Below are positions 1 to 6,043 of a stretch of DNA of 8,126 bases, in pieces. The notes under the pieces are model-generated. The model had not been told where the DNA came from. It made no database searches and saw only the letters and a program-made list of their open reading frames with translations. Each line of letters opens with the position of its first letter. The stretch's first letter is position 1. The stretch spans positions 1-8,126 of the forward strand of contig DAIDML010000105.1 of the NCBI GenBank assembly GCA_027449005.1. Direction: 5' to 3'. This DNA comes from Erysipelotrichaceae bacterium (GTDB lineage Bacteria; Bacillota_I; Bacilli_A; Erysipelotrichales; Erysipelotrichaceae). Position numbers and translations under genes: made by a program.

Positions 1-408
1 GCCGTCACCTTTACGGCATTAGGCGTCATCGCTTCACTTGCGGGTAAGTTGATTGGCACCTCGACATCGTGGTGGTATATTATCCTCGGTATCCTTATGG
101 TGCTTATGGCTCTGCAGACCTGGGGCATATTTGAGATTATCCCATCAAGCTATCTCATTTCAAAGAACACAAAAAAGGGTTTTGTCGGCGCGTTCATCGC
201 GGGTATCCTCGGAGGTATATTTTCTTCCCCCTGCTCAACCTCGGTGCCGAGAACCTTGACGCTTGCGCCTTCTGTTTTTGCGCTTTCCGCTTTCGCCATT
301 GTCTCAGCATCACAGTTTCCGCCACAGCAACAACCTTTGCTTTCTTCTTTCTATATGATTTTCTTTCCATGGTTGTGTTTAATACCACGATTGGAAAGAC
401 AGCCATGA
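1..408 (+). CDS. CcdA/DsbD-family membrane protein fragment with an unrelated tail
   Basis: The frame is open from base 1, so the N-terminus lies outside the window, and it stops at 408. Codons 1-80 (bases 1-240) read as a polytopic membrane protein. Two hydrophobic segments are visible, one around the WWYIILGILMVLMALQTWG stretch and one starting at GFVGAFIAGILGG. They lead into a Pro-Cys motif, FSSPCST. That Gly-rich helix plus PC motif is typical of CcdA/DsbD transmembrane thiol-disulfide carriers, which pass electrons across the membrane to periplasmic or extracytoplasmic thioredoxins. After Thr80 the translation (SVPRTLTLAP...) no longer resembles the family. It turns Ser-, Pro- and Phe-rich because from about 243 on the bases are another gene read on the wrong strand. 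The real gene fragment therefore ends near 242. The family call is good, the exact subfamily unsure, and no functional protein is expected here. Confidence 0.6.
   Translation, partial: AVTFTALGVIASLAGKLIGTSTSWWYIILGILMVLMALQTWGIFEIIPSSYLISKNTKKGFVGAFIAGILGGIFSSPCSTSVPRTLTLAPSVFALSAFAIVSASQFPPQQQPLLSSFYMIFFPWLCLIPRLERQP
240..251. other. Chimeric or inversion junction at a 12-bp near-palindrome
   Basis: CTCGGTGCCGAG has 5-bp self-complementary arms (CTCGG/CCGAG) around a TG centre. The CcdA-like + strand reading ends here and the thioredoxin-like - strand reading begins here. Both fragments read sensibly up to this point and not past it. The two genes are the kind normally found as same-strand neighbours, so the opposite orientation indicates an inverted join. 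Whether it formed in the cell or during library preparation or assembly cannot be told from the sequence. Confidence 0.6.
243..350 (-). pseudogene. N-terminal fragment of a small Cys-rich thioredoxin-family protein
   Basis: The reverse complement of 350-243 reads as a hydrophilic segment: Lys-Glu-Glu-Ser-Lys, then GCCCGGNCD, then an Ala/Lys/Glu linker, ending in ASVKVLGT. This matches the N-terminal region of the small redox-active disulfide thioredoxins often encoded beside CcdA-like proteins and permeases. In those proteins a Cys-rich leader precedes the first beta strand (VKVLGTGC...), which leads to the CxxC active site. Here the frame breaks exactly where the GC of the active-site segment should follow, at the 240-251 palindrome. 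A TAG sits directly upstream in frame (rc of 351-353), so the start codon is also missing. The fragment is non-functional. It shares the higher G+C of 1-240 (54 of 100 bases at 241-340, counted by hand), so both pieces probably come from one source locus. Confidence 0.6.
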
Positions 409-602
409 TGATTAAAGTGGTTACCGAAGAGGGTTATCCCCTAACCATAGGCCAAAAGTTGTTACGCTCATTACTACGAGCCATTCAATTCACCATTGTG
501 GGTCAAGCTTTTTGGTTCATAAACTTAGGCATCATTGTGTTAAGAGGAGAACAAACCAGCATTCATGACTTGATTGTAGGGACACGTGTATGGCGCAAAT
601 AG
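342..602 (+). CDS. RDD-family membrane protein, C-terminal part only
   Basis: This frame gives FFFYDFLSMVVFNTTIGK, then MMIKVVTEEGYPLTIGQ, LLRSLLRAIQF, a hydrophobic segment (FWFINLGIIVL), and the ending QTSIHDLIVGTRVWRK. The order TIGK-(x)-IKVV, a following Gly, an Arg-containing helix, and a terminal HDLIVGT motif is the standard second half of RDD-family membrane proteins. The N-terminal helix with the Arg-Asp-Asp signature is absent. Upstream of about 342 the frame runs into the inverted thioredoxin fragment, so the gene is cut by the second junction at 340-350. An ATG at 369 could start a 77-residue product but lies inside the domain. The 3' end overlaps tatD by 13 bp, which ties this piece to the downstream locus. 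Its substrate is unknown. Confidence 0.6.
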   Translation, partial: FFFLYDFLSMVVFNTTIGKTAMMIKVVTEEGYPLTIGQKLLRSLLRAIQFTIVGQAFWFINLGIIVLRGEQTSIHDLIVGTRVWRK

Positions 603-1369
603 GGTGGATTGATACACACACTCATTTGGCTTACCATGATCAAGCACTGTTAGAGGATCAACTTCACTATGCATATGAACATGGGGTAAGAGAGATAGTG
701 GCCATCTCTTTGGATGAGTCTGAATACCATAAGCACATGAGTATGGCTAAAGAACAAAGCCAACTTCGTATTCATGTGACTTGTGGTGCACATCCTGCTG
801 ATGTGTATAAGTGGAGTGAAGAGAAATACACTTCATTCATGAAGCAACTTGCGACGTTAGATGTGGTGGCCATTGGTGAAATAGGGTTGGATTATTATTG
901 GGATAAAGAACATCATGAACTTCAAAAAAAGCGGTTCATTGATCAAATCCATCTGGCCAATGAGCGACAATTACCCATTCTTGTGCATTGTCGTGATGCT
1001 TTTGAAGATTGTTTAACACTACTTAAACAACACCCTCCACTTAGTGGTGGAATCATGCATTGTTACAGCGGAAGCAAGGAAATGGCAATGGAGTTTTTAA
1101 AGGTTGGCATGGACATTTCTTTGGCTGGACCCCTTACATTTAGGAATGCTAAAACCCCTAAAGAAGTGGCTTCGATGGTTCCGTTGGATCGTTTGCACAT
1201 TGAAACGGATGCTCCTTATTTGACCCCTCATCCTTTTAGAGGACAACGTAATCATACAGGGCTTGTACACTATGTAGGTGAAGAGTTAAGTAGGATAAAA
1301 TATATGAATGAAAGCGATGTCAAGAATCAACTAGCACTAAACTTTGAAAGAATTTTTGTCAAAAAATAG
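590..1369 (+). CDS. tatD: TatD-family metal-dependent deoxyribonuclease
   Basis: A 259-residue cytoplasmic TIM-barrel hydrolase, the usual TatD length. Metal ligands are in the expected order: DTHTHL (His10, His12), GEIGLDYYW (Glu97), LVHCRDA (His133), MHCYSG (His157) and ETDAPYLTP (Asp207). TatD enzymes are Mg-dependent DNases/exonucleases linked to DNA repair and DNA turnover. The exact cellular substrate of this copy cannot be told from sequence. The ATG at 590 puts the metal motif at residue 8, as usual. A modest Shine-Dalgarno AGGGA at 578-582 lies 7 bases upstream, inside the end of the RDD gene. This is the yabD position of Bacillus, upstream of a 3D-domain gene and rnmV. No clear terminator follows, and the next gene's -35 box overlaps the stop codon. 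Confidence 0.93.
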   Translation: MAQIGWIDTHTHLAYHDQALLEDQLHYAYEHGVREIVAISLDESEYHKHMSMAKEQSQLRIHVTCGAHPADVYKWSEEKYTSFMKQLATLDVVAIGEIGLDYYWDKEHHELQKKRFIDQIHLANERQLPILVHCRDAFEDCLTLLKQHPPLSGGIMHCYSGSKEMAMEFLKVGMDISLAGPLTFRNAKTPKEVASMVPLDRLHIETDAPYLTPHPFRGQRNHTGLVHYVGEELSRIKYMNESDVKNQLALNFERIFVKK

Positions 1370-1395
1370 ACAAATATTTAAGAGTGTGCTAAAAT
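1367..1395 (+). promoter_or_regulatory. Sigma-A promoter with extended -10, for the 3D-domain lipoprotein
   Basis: The -35 is TAGACA (1367-1372), then a 17-base spacer, then an extended -10 TGC TAAAAT (TG at 1387-1388, hexamer 1390-1395). The predicted start of transcription is about 1402. The -35 begins at the tatD stop codon. Because the hexamer contains the upstream in-frame ATG at 1394, that codon cannot be the start of translation for this transcript. Confidence 0.7.
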
Positions 1396-1410
1396 GCGAA
1401 AGTCAATTGG

Positions 1411-1417
1411 AAAGGAG
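1411..1417 (+). promoter_or_regulatory. Ribosome binding site that sets the lipoprotein start
   Basis: AAAGGAG lies 6 bases before the ATG at 1424. It supports 1424 rather than 1394 as the start, and puts the charged residues and hydrophobic core of the signal peptide at the very N-terminus. Confidence 0.8.
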
Positions 1418-1423
1418 AGCAGA

Positions 1424-2278
1424 ATGAATAAACCCATTCTTAGTGTAGCACTACTCATATTTAGTGTGACCTTAAGCTCATGTGTCCCACGCATTAATGC
1501 GGACGACACAACAACAAATCCAATGATTTTCCAAACGCTTTCAGCATTACCCCAAGTTACAAAAGATCCATATAGTTTAGAAATCGAAACTGTAGAAACC
1601 GTGGTTTCTCAGCCTCGAATCATCTATCAACGTAGCTCCATCTGGCAAAAAGGTGGACTCAGTTGGATAGCGGCTAAAGCTGTTGATGGAACACCTCGTA
1701 TTCGTGTTGATCAATACACGGTTGCGAGTGATATCAACGGGAATGTCTTATCTAAGACACTTAACATCGGAGAGACAACCTTCATTGAAGCAGAACCTAC
1801 CATTTATAAGTATGGTGCAGCTCCAACCGTTGGTTCAGTGTTCTTTCCATCACGTATTTATCGTTACGGCGCTAACTGTGCAGGATGTACTTCAAAATCA
1901 GGAACATCCCCAACGTCTTCTGGAGTCTTAGTTAGTGTCGAACCAGCTGTCCAACAAATGGATGGCACCATGAGACCTGGTATCACTTATGAAGGATACT
2001 ATGTCGTCGCGTCTTCTCCACGATTACCAATTTGTTCCATCGTGGAAGTTTCCCAACACCGCTTTCAAGGTTCTGGTTTAGTACCAGGTCGACCGTTTAA
2101 AGCGATTGTATTAGATCGTGGGGTTCGCGATAATACATTAGACTTATTTATTGGTGATGAAACGCGATACAATTCGATTGTCAGTATGACTGGCCGTCAA
2201 TCACCTAAAGTGGAAATCATTGGGATGGGAACATTAGCACGTAACAGTAATGGTGATCGCATCTGTAGAGTACCTTAG
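1424..2278 (+). CDS. Lipoprotein with divergent C-terminal 3D domain (YabE position)
   Basis: 284 residues. The N-terminus is a lipoprotein signal: MNK, a hydrophobic core, then lipobox LSSC with the lipid-accepting Cys at 20. The product should be anchored on the outer face of the membrane. Residues 30-150 match no family I can name. Residues 185-270 resemble a 3D domain (double-psi beta barrel, as in YabE/YuiC-type muralytic proteins): GITYEGYYVVASS, LPICSIVEV, then PFKAIVLDRG and LDLFIGDE. Asp231 and Asp240 fit two of the three name-giving aspartates. The first appears to be replaced by Ser198-Ser199, and the usual GGAIKG loop has become GVRDN, so peptidoglycan-cleaving activity is doubtful. 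Mature cysteines other than the anchor are 152, 155 (CAGC), 204 and 281, an even number that could form disulfides. The gene sits between tatD and rnmV as yabE does in Bacillus. It has its own promoter and terminator. Confidence 0.72.
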   Translation: MNKPILSVALLIFSVTLSSCVPRINADDTTTNPMIFQTLSALPQVTKDPYSLEIETVETVVSQPRIIYQRSSIWQKGGLSWIAAKAVDGTPRIRVDQYTVASDINGNVLSKTLNIGETTFIEAEPTIYKYGAAPTVGSVFFPSRIYRYGANCAGCTSKSGTSPTSSGVLVSVEPAVQQMDGTMRPGITYEGYYVVASSPRLPICSIVEVSQHRFQGSGLVPGRPFKAIVLDRGVRDNTLDLFIGDETRYNSIVSMTGRQSPKVEIIGMGTLARNSNGDRICRVP

Positions 2279-2299
2279 ACCTTTAAAAAGGTCTTTTTT
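2277..2299 (+). terminator. Rho-independent terminator of the lipoprotein gene
   Basis: The stem AGACCTT (2277-2283) pairs with AAGGTCT (2288-2294) across a 4-base loop. Ts run 2294-2299. The stem begins inside the TAG stop codon. It isolates the lipoprotein transcript from the rnmV operon. Confidence 0.85.
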
Positions 2300-2324
2300 C
2301 TATTTAAAAGTGACTTTGAGACTA

Positions 2325-2333
2325 TGATATAAT
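2325..2333 (+). promoter_or_regulatory. Extended -10 promoter immediately before rnmV
   Basis: TGA TATAAT: a perfect -10 hexamer at 2328-2333 with an upstream TG at 2325-2326. No good -35 is present; TTTAAA at 2303-2308 is the nearest candidate but its 19-base spacer is long. Extended -10 promoters can work without a strong -35. The expected start of transcription, 6-7 bases past the hexamer, falls at about 2340, on the A of the rnmV ATG. It lies 26 bases after the terminator, so it should drive rnmV-rsmA-glmU-prs. Confidence 0.7.
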
Positions 2334-2339
2334 GTGTTC

Positions 2340-2879
2340 ATGAAACGATTGAAGAGTGATGATGTCATTGTGGTGGAAGGAATCCATGATGTTGATAAGG
2401 TAAAACAAGTGGTTGATGCCCTCATCTTAGTGAGTCATGGGACTCACATGTCCAATGATTTTCTTAATCAATTGGAGGCATTATCTCAAACAAGATCAAT
2501 CGTGGTGTTTACGGATAATGATACTCCAGGAAAACAGATTCGAAGAAAAATCAGTGAGCGAATCCCCAATGTAAAGCATGCGAAAATAAGAAATAAGCAA
2601 ACCAAAGTCGGGGTTGAACATGCCTCCCTTGAAGAAATCAAAGACGCCTTACTTAACACCATTACCTTTACAGACAACCAATCCCATTTATCGATGAATG
2701 ATATGTACACTTTAGGATTGAATGGACAGCCATATAGTGCTACACTACGTGAGGCAGTATGCTATCATTACCGATTACCTAAGATGAATGCGAAAGCACT
2801 CCTAAATGCTTTGAATCATCTACCCTATTCTTATGAGGAGATAAAACAGCTGTGTCAAAACCTATCATCGCATCCATAG
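2340..2879 (+). CDS. rnmV: Ribonuclease M5 (5S rRNA maturation)
   Basis: 179 residues, the normal size for RNase M5, which makes the final cuts in 5S rRNA precursor bound by ribosomal protein L18. The N-terminal Toprim domain shows VIVVEGIHD (catalytic Glu13) and VVFTDNDTPG (Asp59, Asp61), followed by GVEHAS (91-96), a motif I associate with this family. Residues after about 115 form the C-terminal M5-specific region. The ATG at 2340 gives the usual short lead into the Toprim motif. A GTG at 2334 is in frame but touches the -10 hexamer and should not be in the mRNA. No Shine-Dalgarno is present, and the predicted transcript begins at the ATG, so translation is probably leaderless. This is the first gene of a four-gene operon, overlapping rsmA by 28 bp as part of the conserved rnmV-ksgA pair. 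Confidence 0.9.
   Translation: MKRLKSDDVIVVEGIHDVDKVKQVVDALILVSHGTHMSNDFLNQLEALSQTRSIVVFTDNDTPGKQIRRKISERIPNVKHAKIRNKQTKVGVEHASLEEIKDALLNTITFTDNQSHLSMNDMYTLGLNGQPYSATLREAVCYHYRLPKMNAKALLNALNHLPYSYEEIKQLCQNLSSHP
2835..2840 (+). promoter_or_regulatory. Ribosome binding site for the rsmA GTG start
   Basis: GAGGAG inside the end of rnmV, 11 bases before the GTG at 2852. The spacing is a little long. No in-frame ATG exists nearby (those at 2883 and 2889 are in another frame), so GTG at 2852 is the best start. Confidence 0.6.
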
Positions 2880-3721
2880 CCTATGTCAATGACATCCTAA
2901 AAGAGTTTGATACCCACGCAAAGAAACGCTTTGGGCAGAATTTTATCGTGGATGTAAACATCATTCATAAGATTGTTAATTCTGCAGGGGTTGATTCTGA
3001 CACCATGGTGTTGGAGATTGGTCCTGGTATGGGCAGTTTAACTCAAGTGTTACTTCAAAAAGCGAAGAAAGTGGTAGCAATTGAGATTGATCCACTCATG
3101 GTGGAGTTATGTGAGCGGCATTTTAAAGATGAACCTCACTTCACGCTCATTCATGATGATGTCTTGAATGTAAACTTTGAAGAACTCTTTAAGGAATACC
3201 ACTGTCTCAACGACAAATGCATGGTGGTAGCCAACCTTCCTTACTACATCACAACACCCATTTTATTCAAACTGATTGAATCCAATGTGTGTTTTAATGC
3301 GATGCATCTCATGGTTCAAAAAGAAGTGGCAGAACGATTTAGTGCGAAAGTTAACACTAAGGAATACAATGCCTTAAGCATCATCATTCAAACCCTCTTT
3401 GAGGTGAAGGTAGCATTAGAGGTATCACGTCATGTGTTTATCCCTAAACCAGCCGTGGATTCCAGTGTGGTCTCACTTAAGCGGAAGTCAATCAGTTATC
3501 AAGCTTATAAGCCATATTTTTACTTTTTGAAGAGTGCGTTTGTTCAAAGAAGAAAGACACTTTATAATAACCTCAAACAGGTCTATGATGGTGAAACCAT
3601 CAAGAAAGCCTTGAATCAAGCACAACTCAATGAATCCATCCGTGCAGAAGCATGCACTCATGAACAGTTGTATGCTTTATTCACTCAACTTAATCAAAAA
3701 CAGGGGAACAACCATGAATAG
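2852..3721 (+). CDS. rsmA: 16S rRNA (adenine(1518)-N6/adenine(1519)-N6)-dimethyltransferase
   Basis: 289 residues, typical for RsmA/KsgA. It transfers four methyl groups from S-adenosylmethionine to two adjacent adenines near the 3' end of 16S rRNA late in 30S assembly; loss causes kasugamycin resistance. Visible motifs: KKRFGQNFIVD (24-34), SAM-binding motif I LEIGPGMG (54-61), the acidic residue after the second strand in VVAIEID (Glu78), HDDVLNV (101-107), and the catalytic ANLPYYITTPI (127-137). The HVFIPKPAVDSSVV segment (194-207) and SAFVQRRKTLYNNL (228-241) in the C-terminal region complete the family pattern. Nothing essential is missing. It starts with GTG, overlaps rnmV by 28 bp and glmU by 8 bp, so its translation is likely coupled to both. 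Confidence 0.95.
   Translation: MSKPIIASIAYVNDILKEFDTHAKKRFGQNFIVDVNIIHKIVNSAGVDSDTMVLEIGPGMGSLTQVLLQKAKKVVAIEIDPLMVELCERHFKDEPHFTLIHDDVLNVNFEELFKEYHCLNDKCMVVANLPYYITTPILFKLIESNVCFNAMHLMVQKEVAERFSAKVNTKEYNALSIIIQTLFEVKVALEVSRHVFIPKPAVDSSVVSLKRKSISYQAYKPYFYFLKSAFVQRRKTLYNNLKQVYDGETIKKALNQAQLNESIRAEACTHEQLYALFTQLNQKQGNNHE
3702..3707 (+). promoter_or_regulatory. Ribosome binding site that sets the glmU start
   Basis: AGGGGA ends 6 bases before the ATG at 3714. The frame is open back to an ATG at 3630, but that would add 28 residues lying inside rsmA with no family match. The 3714 start puts the nucleotide-binding AIILAAG motif at residue 5. Confidence 0.75.
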
Positions 3722-5069
3722 AAAAGCCATTATCCTTGCGGCAGGGCAAGGCAAACGTATGAAGTCAGAACATTCCAAAGTCATGCAAACGATTTTGAAT
3801 GAACCGATGCTTGAACATGTGATCAGAGAATGTGAAAAGGTCAACACTTCCATGATTGAAGTGATTGTAGGGCATCAAAAGGAAGAAATCATGGATTATT
3901 TCAAAGATCGTATTCATACGGCAGTACAAGAGCCACAACTTGGGACAGGACATGCTTTAATGTGTTCCAATCAACTCAAAGATGAAGATGGGCTAGTGCT
4001 TATCACTTATGGAGATGTGCCTTGTGTAAGAAGCGAGACCTTTGAGAAAGTCTTTACCTTAGCTGAATCGGTGGATGCCCTGATTGTGAGCGCAAAGCTA
4101 GATGATGCGGGATCGTATGGTCGTATCGTAAGAAATGATCACAATCACGTGATTGGGATTGTGGAAGCGAAGGATGCAAGTGAAAGCCAACGACTGATTC
4201 AAGAAATTAACACTGGAATCATTTGTTTCAATCAAAAGAAATTGTTTAAACATTTGAAAGAACTTCAAAACAACAATGCTCAAAAAGAATACTACTTAAC
4301 TGACATGATTGAAATCTTTGTCTCACACGGTTATCATGTGGATGCCTTGATCATTGAAGACATGAATGAAGTCATGGGCGTGAATGATCGTGTACAACTC
4401 GCACAAGCCACCAGAGTCATTCAAAAACGCATCAATGAACATTGGATGAATGAAGGGGTTACCCTCATTGATCCTGAGAACACATGGATTGATGCAAAGT
4501 CTAAGCTAGCTTCAGATTGTGTCATTGAACCATCAGTGACATTAATCAATGCAACCTTGCATGATCATGTTAAGGTGTTGGGCAATGCATTCATTAAGAA
4601 TTCAACCATTCATGCTCATACTGTGATTGATCGCTCTCATGTCATTGATTCGACTGTTGGGGCACATACTCAGGTAGGACCACATGCGCACTTAAGAAAT
4701 CATTGTGAGATTGGGGAACATTGTCGCATTGGAAATTATGTGGAGATGAAGAACACTCGCTTTGGAGATCATTCAAAATCAGCGCATTTAACGTATCTTG
4801 GTGATGCAGTGGTCGGAAAACATGTTAATATAGGATGTGGCGTTGTCACCGTCAATTATGATGGTAAACACAAGCACATTACTACCATTAAAGATGGAGC
4901 TTTCATTGGTTCAAACGCCAATTTAGTTGCACCCATTACCATTGGTGAAAATGCCTTAGTTGCAGCTGGATCCACCCTCACTAAAGATGTGGAAGATCAA
5001 GCCATGGGCATTGCCCGTGCACATCAAGTGAATAAACCTGATAAAGGTCAATCATACAAAAACAAATAA
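3714..5069 (+). CDS. glmU: Bifunctional GlcNAc-1-P uridyltransferase / GlcN-1-P acetyltransferase
   Basis: 451 residues, full length. It acetylates glucosamine-1-phosphate with acetyl-CoA (C-terminal domain), then couples the product to UTP to give UDP-GlcNAc (N-terminal domain) for peptidoglycan and teichoic acid synthesis. Uridyltransferase motifs: AIILAAGQGKRM (5-16), Lys22, QLGTGHA (75-81), YGDVP with Mg ligand Asp101, EINTGI (164-169), EYYLTD (192-197) and Asn223. From about 255 a left-handed beta helix with hexapeptide repeats is visible. By alignment with E. coli GlmU, the acetyltransferase residues are Arg328, Lys346, His358, Tyr361, Asn372 and Lys387, all present. Oddity: the usual GTRM...PKV of the nucleotide loop reads GKRM...SKV here. 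The gene overlaps rsmA by 8 bp and lies 10 bp before prs. Confidence 0.95.
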   Translation: MNRKAIILAAGQGKRMKSEHSKVMQTILNEPMLEHVIRECEKVNTSMIEVIVGHQKEEIMDYFKDRIHTAVQEPQLGTGHALMCSNQLKDEDGLVLITYGDVPCVRSETFEKVFTLAESVDALIVSAKLDDAGSYGRIVRNDHNHVIGIVEAKDASESQRLIQEINTGIICFNQKKLFKHLKELQNNNAQKEYYLTDMIEIFVSHGYHVDALIIEDMNEVMGVNDRVQLAQATRVIQKRINEHWMNEGVTLIDPENTWIDAKSKLASDCVIEPSVTLINATLHDHVKVLGNAFIKNSTIHAHTVIDRSHVIDSTVGAHTQVGPHAHLRNHCEIGEHCRIGNYVEMKNTRFGDHSKSAHLTYLGDAVVGKHVNIGCGVVTVNYDGKHKHITTIKDGAFIGSNANLVAPITIGENALVAAGSTLTKDVEDQAMGIARAHQVNKPDKGQSYKNK

Positions 5070-5073
5070 GGAG
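5067..5073 (+). promoter_or_regulatory. Ribosome binding site for prs, overlapping the glmU stop
   Basis: TAAGGAG, whose first three bases are the glmU stop codon. It is 6 bases before the ATG at 5080 and 9 before the ATG at 5083, so either adjacent Met codon could be used. The overlap suggests glmU termination and prs initiation are coupled. Confidence 0.7.
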
Positions 5074-5079
5074 AGCCTT

Positions 5080-6039
5080 ATGATGAAAGATACCATAGTA
5101 TTCGCATTAACTTCCTCAGTGGATTTAGCCGAAGAGATTTGTGCGTATTTAGGATTAAAACGGGGGCAAATCGCAGTTAAACATTTTGCTGATGGTGAAA
5201 TCATTGTGGAACCAGAAGAATCTGTACGAGGAAAACGTGTCTTCATTGTCCAGTCAACCTGTTATCCAGTGTCTGAAACCTACATGGAGATTCTCATTGC
5301 GCTAGATGCGATGAAACGTGCCAGTGCAGGAGAAATCACTGTCGTTATGCCTTATTATGGTTATGCACGTCAAGATCGTAAAGCTCGTGCTCGTCAACCC
5401 ATCACATCCAAGCTTATGGCAGACTTGCTCCAAGTAGCAGGGGCCAATCGTGTTGTGACCATTGATTTGCATGCTCCACAAATTCAAGGATTCTTCAATA
5501 TTCCGATTGATGACTTATCAGCTGTCTCCATGTTAGGCCAATACTTTAGATCTAAACACTTTAAAGATGAAGTGGTGGTGGTATCACCTGACCATGGTGG
5601 GGCAACCCGTGCTCGTCGTATGGCGGATTCCATTCCAGGAAGCACCATTGCGATCATTGATAAACGTCGTACTAAACCCAACGTTGCGGAAGCGATGAAC
5701 CTCATTGGGGAAGTTGATGGCAAGATTTGCATCATCGTGGATGACATTATTGATACCGGTGGTTCAATCCTTGGTGGTGTGAAAATGCTTTACGAAAGAG
5801 GTGCGAAAGAAGTTTATTGTGCAGTCTCTCATGGGGTATTATCCAAGGATGCGGTAGCCCGCATTCATGATTCACCTATTAAGGAACTCGTCATTACCAA
5901 TTCAATTGAACTATCACCTGAGAAACGTAAAGAAGCTAAAATCAAACAAATCTCAGTAGGCTACATGCTAGCTAAGACCATTGAAGCCATTCATTCTCAT
6001 AAACCAGTCTCTGAGTTGTACCATATCTTTAACGACTAA
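5080..6039 (+). CDS. prs: Ribose-phosphate pyrophosphokinase (PRPP synthetase)
   Basis: 319 residues, a class I enzyme of normal length. It transfers pyrophosphate from ATP to ribose-5-phosphate, giving PRPP for purine, pyrimidine, histidine, tryptophan and NAD synthesis. Motifs in order: FADGEIIVEPEESVRG (36-51), DRKARARQPITSK (99-111, ATP binding), DLHAPQIQGFF (129-139) with metal-binding His131, VVSPDHGGATRAR (168-179), the flexible-loop IIDKRR (192-197), and the PRPP-binding loop VDDIIDTGGS (220-229). The C-terminal TNSIELSPEKR is also family-typical. The PRPP loop reads DTGGS where Bacillus-type enzymes usually have DTAGT, a conservative change. It is the last gene of the rnmV operon, followed at once by a strong terminator. 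The order glmU-prs is shared with Bacillus. Confidence 0.96.
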   Translation: MMKDTIVFALTSSVDLAEEICAYLGLKRGQIAVKHFADGEIIVEPEESVRGKRVFIVQSTCYPVSETYMEILIALDAMKRASAGEITVVMPYYGYARQDRKARARQPITSKLMADLLQVAGANRVVTIDLHAPQIQGFFNIPIDDLSAVSMLGQYFRSKHFKDEVVVVSPDHGGATRARRMADSIPGSTIAIIDKRRTKPNVAEAMNLIGEVDGKICIIVDDIIDTGGSILGGVKMLYERGAKEVYCAVSHGVLSKDAVARIHDSPIKELVITNSIELSPEKRKEAKIKQISVGYMLAKTIEAIHSHKPVSELYHIFND

Positions 6040-6043
6040 AATT

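Noticed and set aside
194..406. 70-residue basic ORF on the - strand
   Set aside because: It crosses both chimeric junctions. The meaningful - strand reading at 243-350 is in a different frame, with the Cys-rich thioredoxin leader.
1353..1376. Possible terminator after tatD
   Set aside because: The TTTGTC/GACAAA stem is A/T-rich, has an 8-base loop and no proper T-run, and it contains the -35 box of the next promoter.
1394..1423. In-frame ATG at 1394 as the start of the 3D-domain lipoprotein
   Set aside because: This ATG overlaps the -10 hexamer TAAAAT (1390-1395), so it precedes the transcript. The ATG at 1424 has a strong AAAGGAG and gives a proper lipoprotein signal.
2334..2339. GTG at 2334 as the rnmV start
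   Set aside because: It directly follows the TATAAT hexamer, has no Shine-Dalgarno and adds only two residues.
3630..3713. N-terminal extension of glmU starting at ATG 3630
   Set aside because: It lies wholly inside rsmA, has no RBS, and would put 28 extra residues before the nucleotide-binding motif.
5484..5747. 87-residue - strand ORF inside prs
   Set aside because: It is a shadow of a strongly conserved gene, with no RBS and no family resemblance. The same holds for the - strand ORF at 7598-7882 inside the permease gene.
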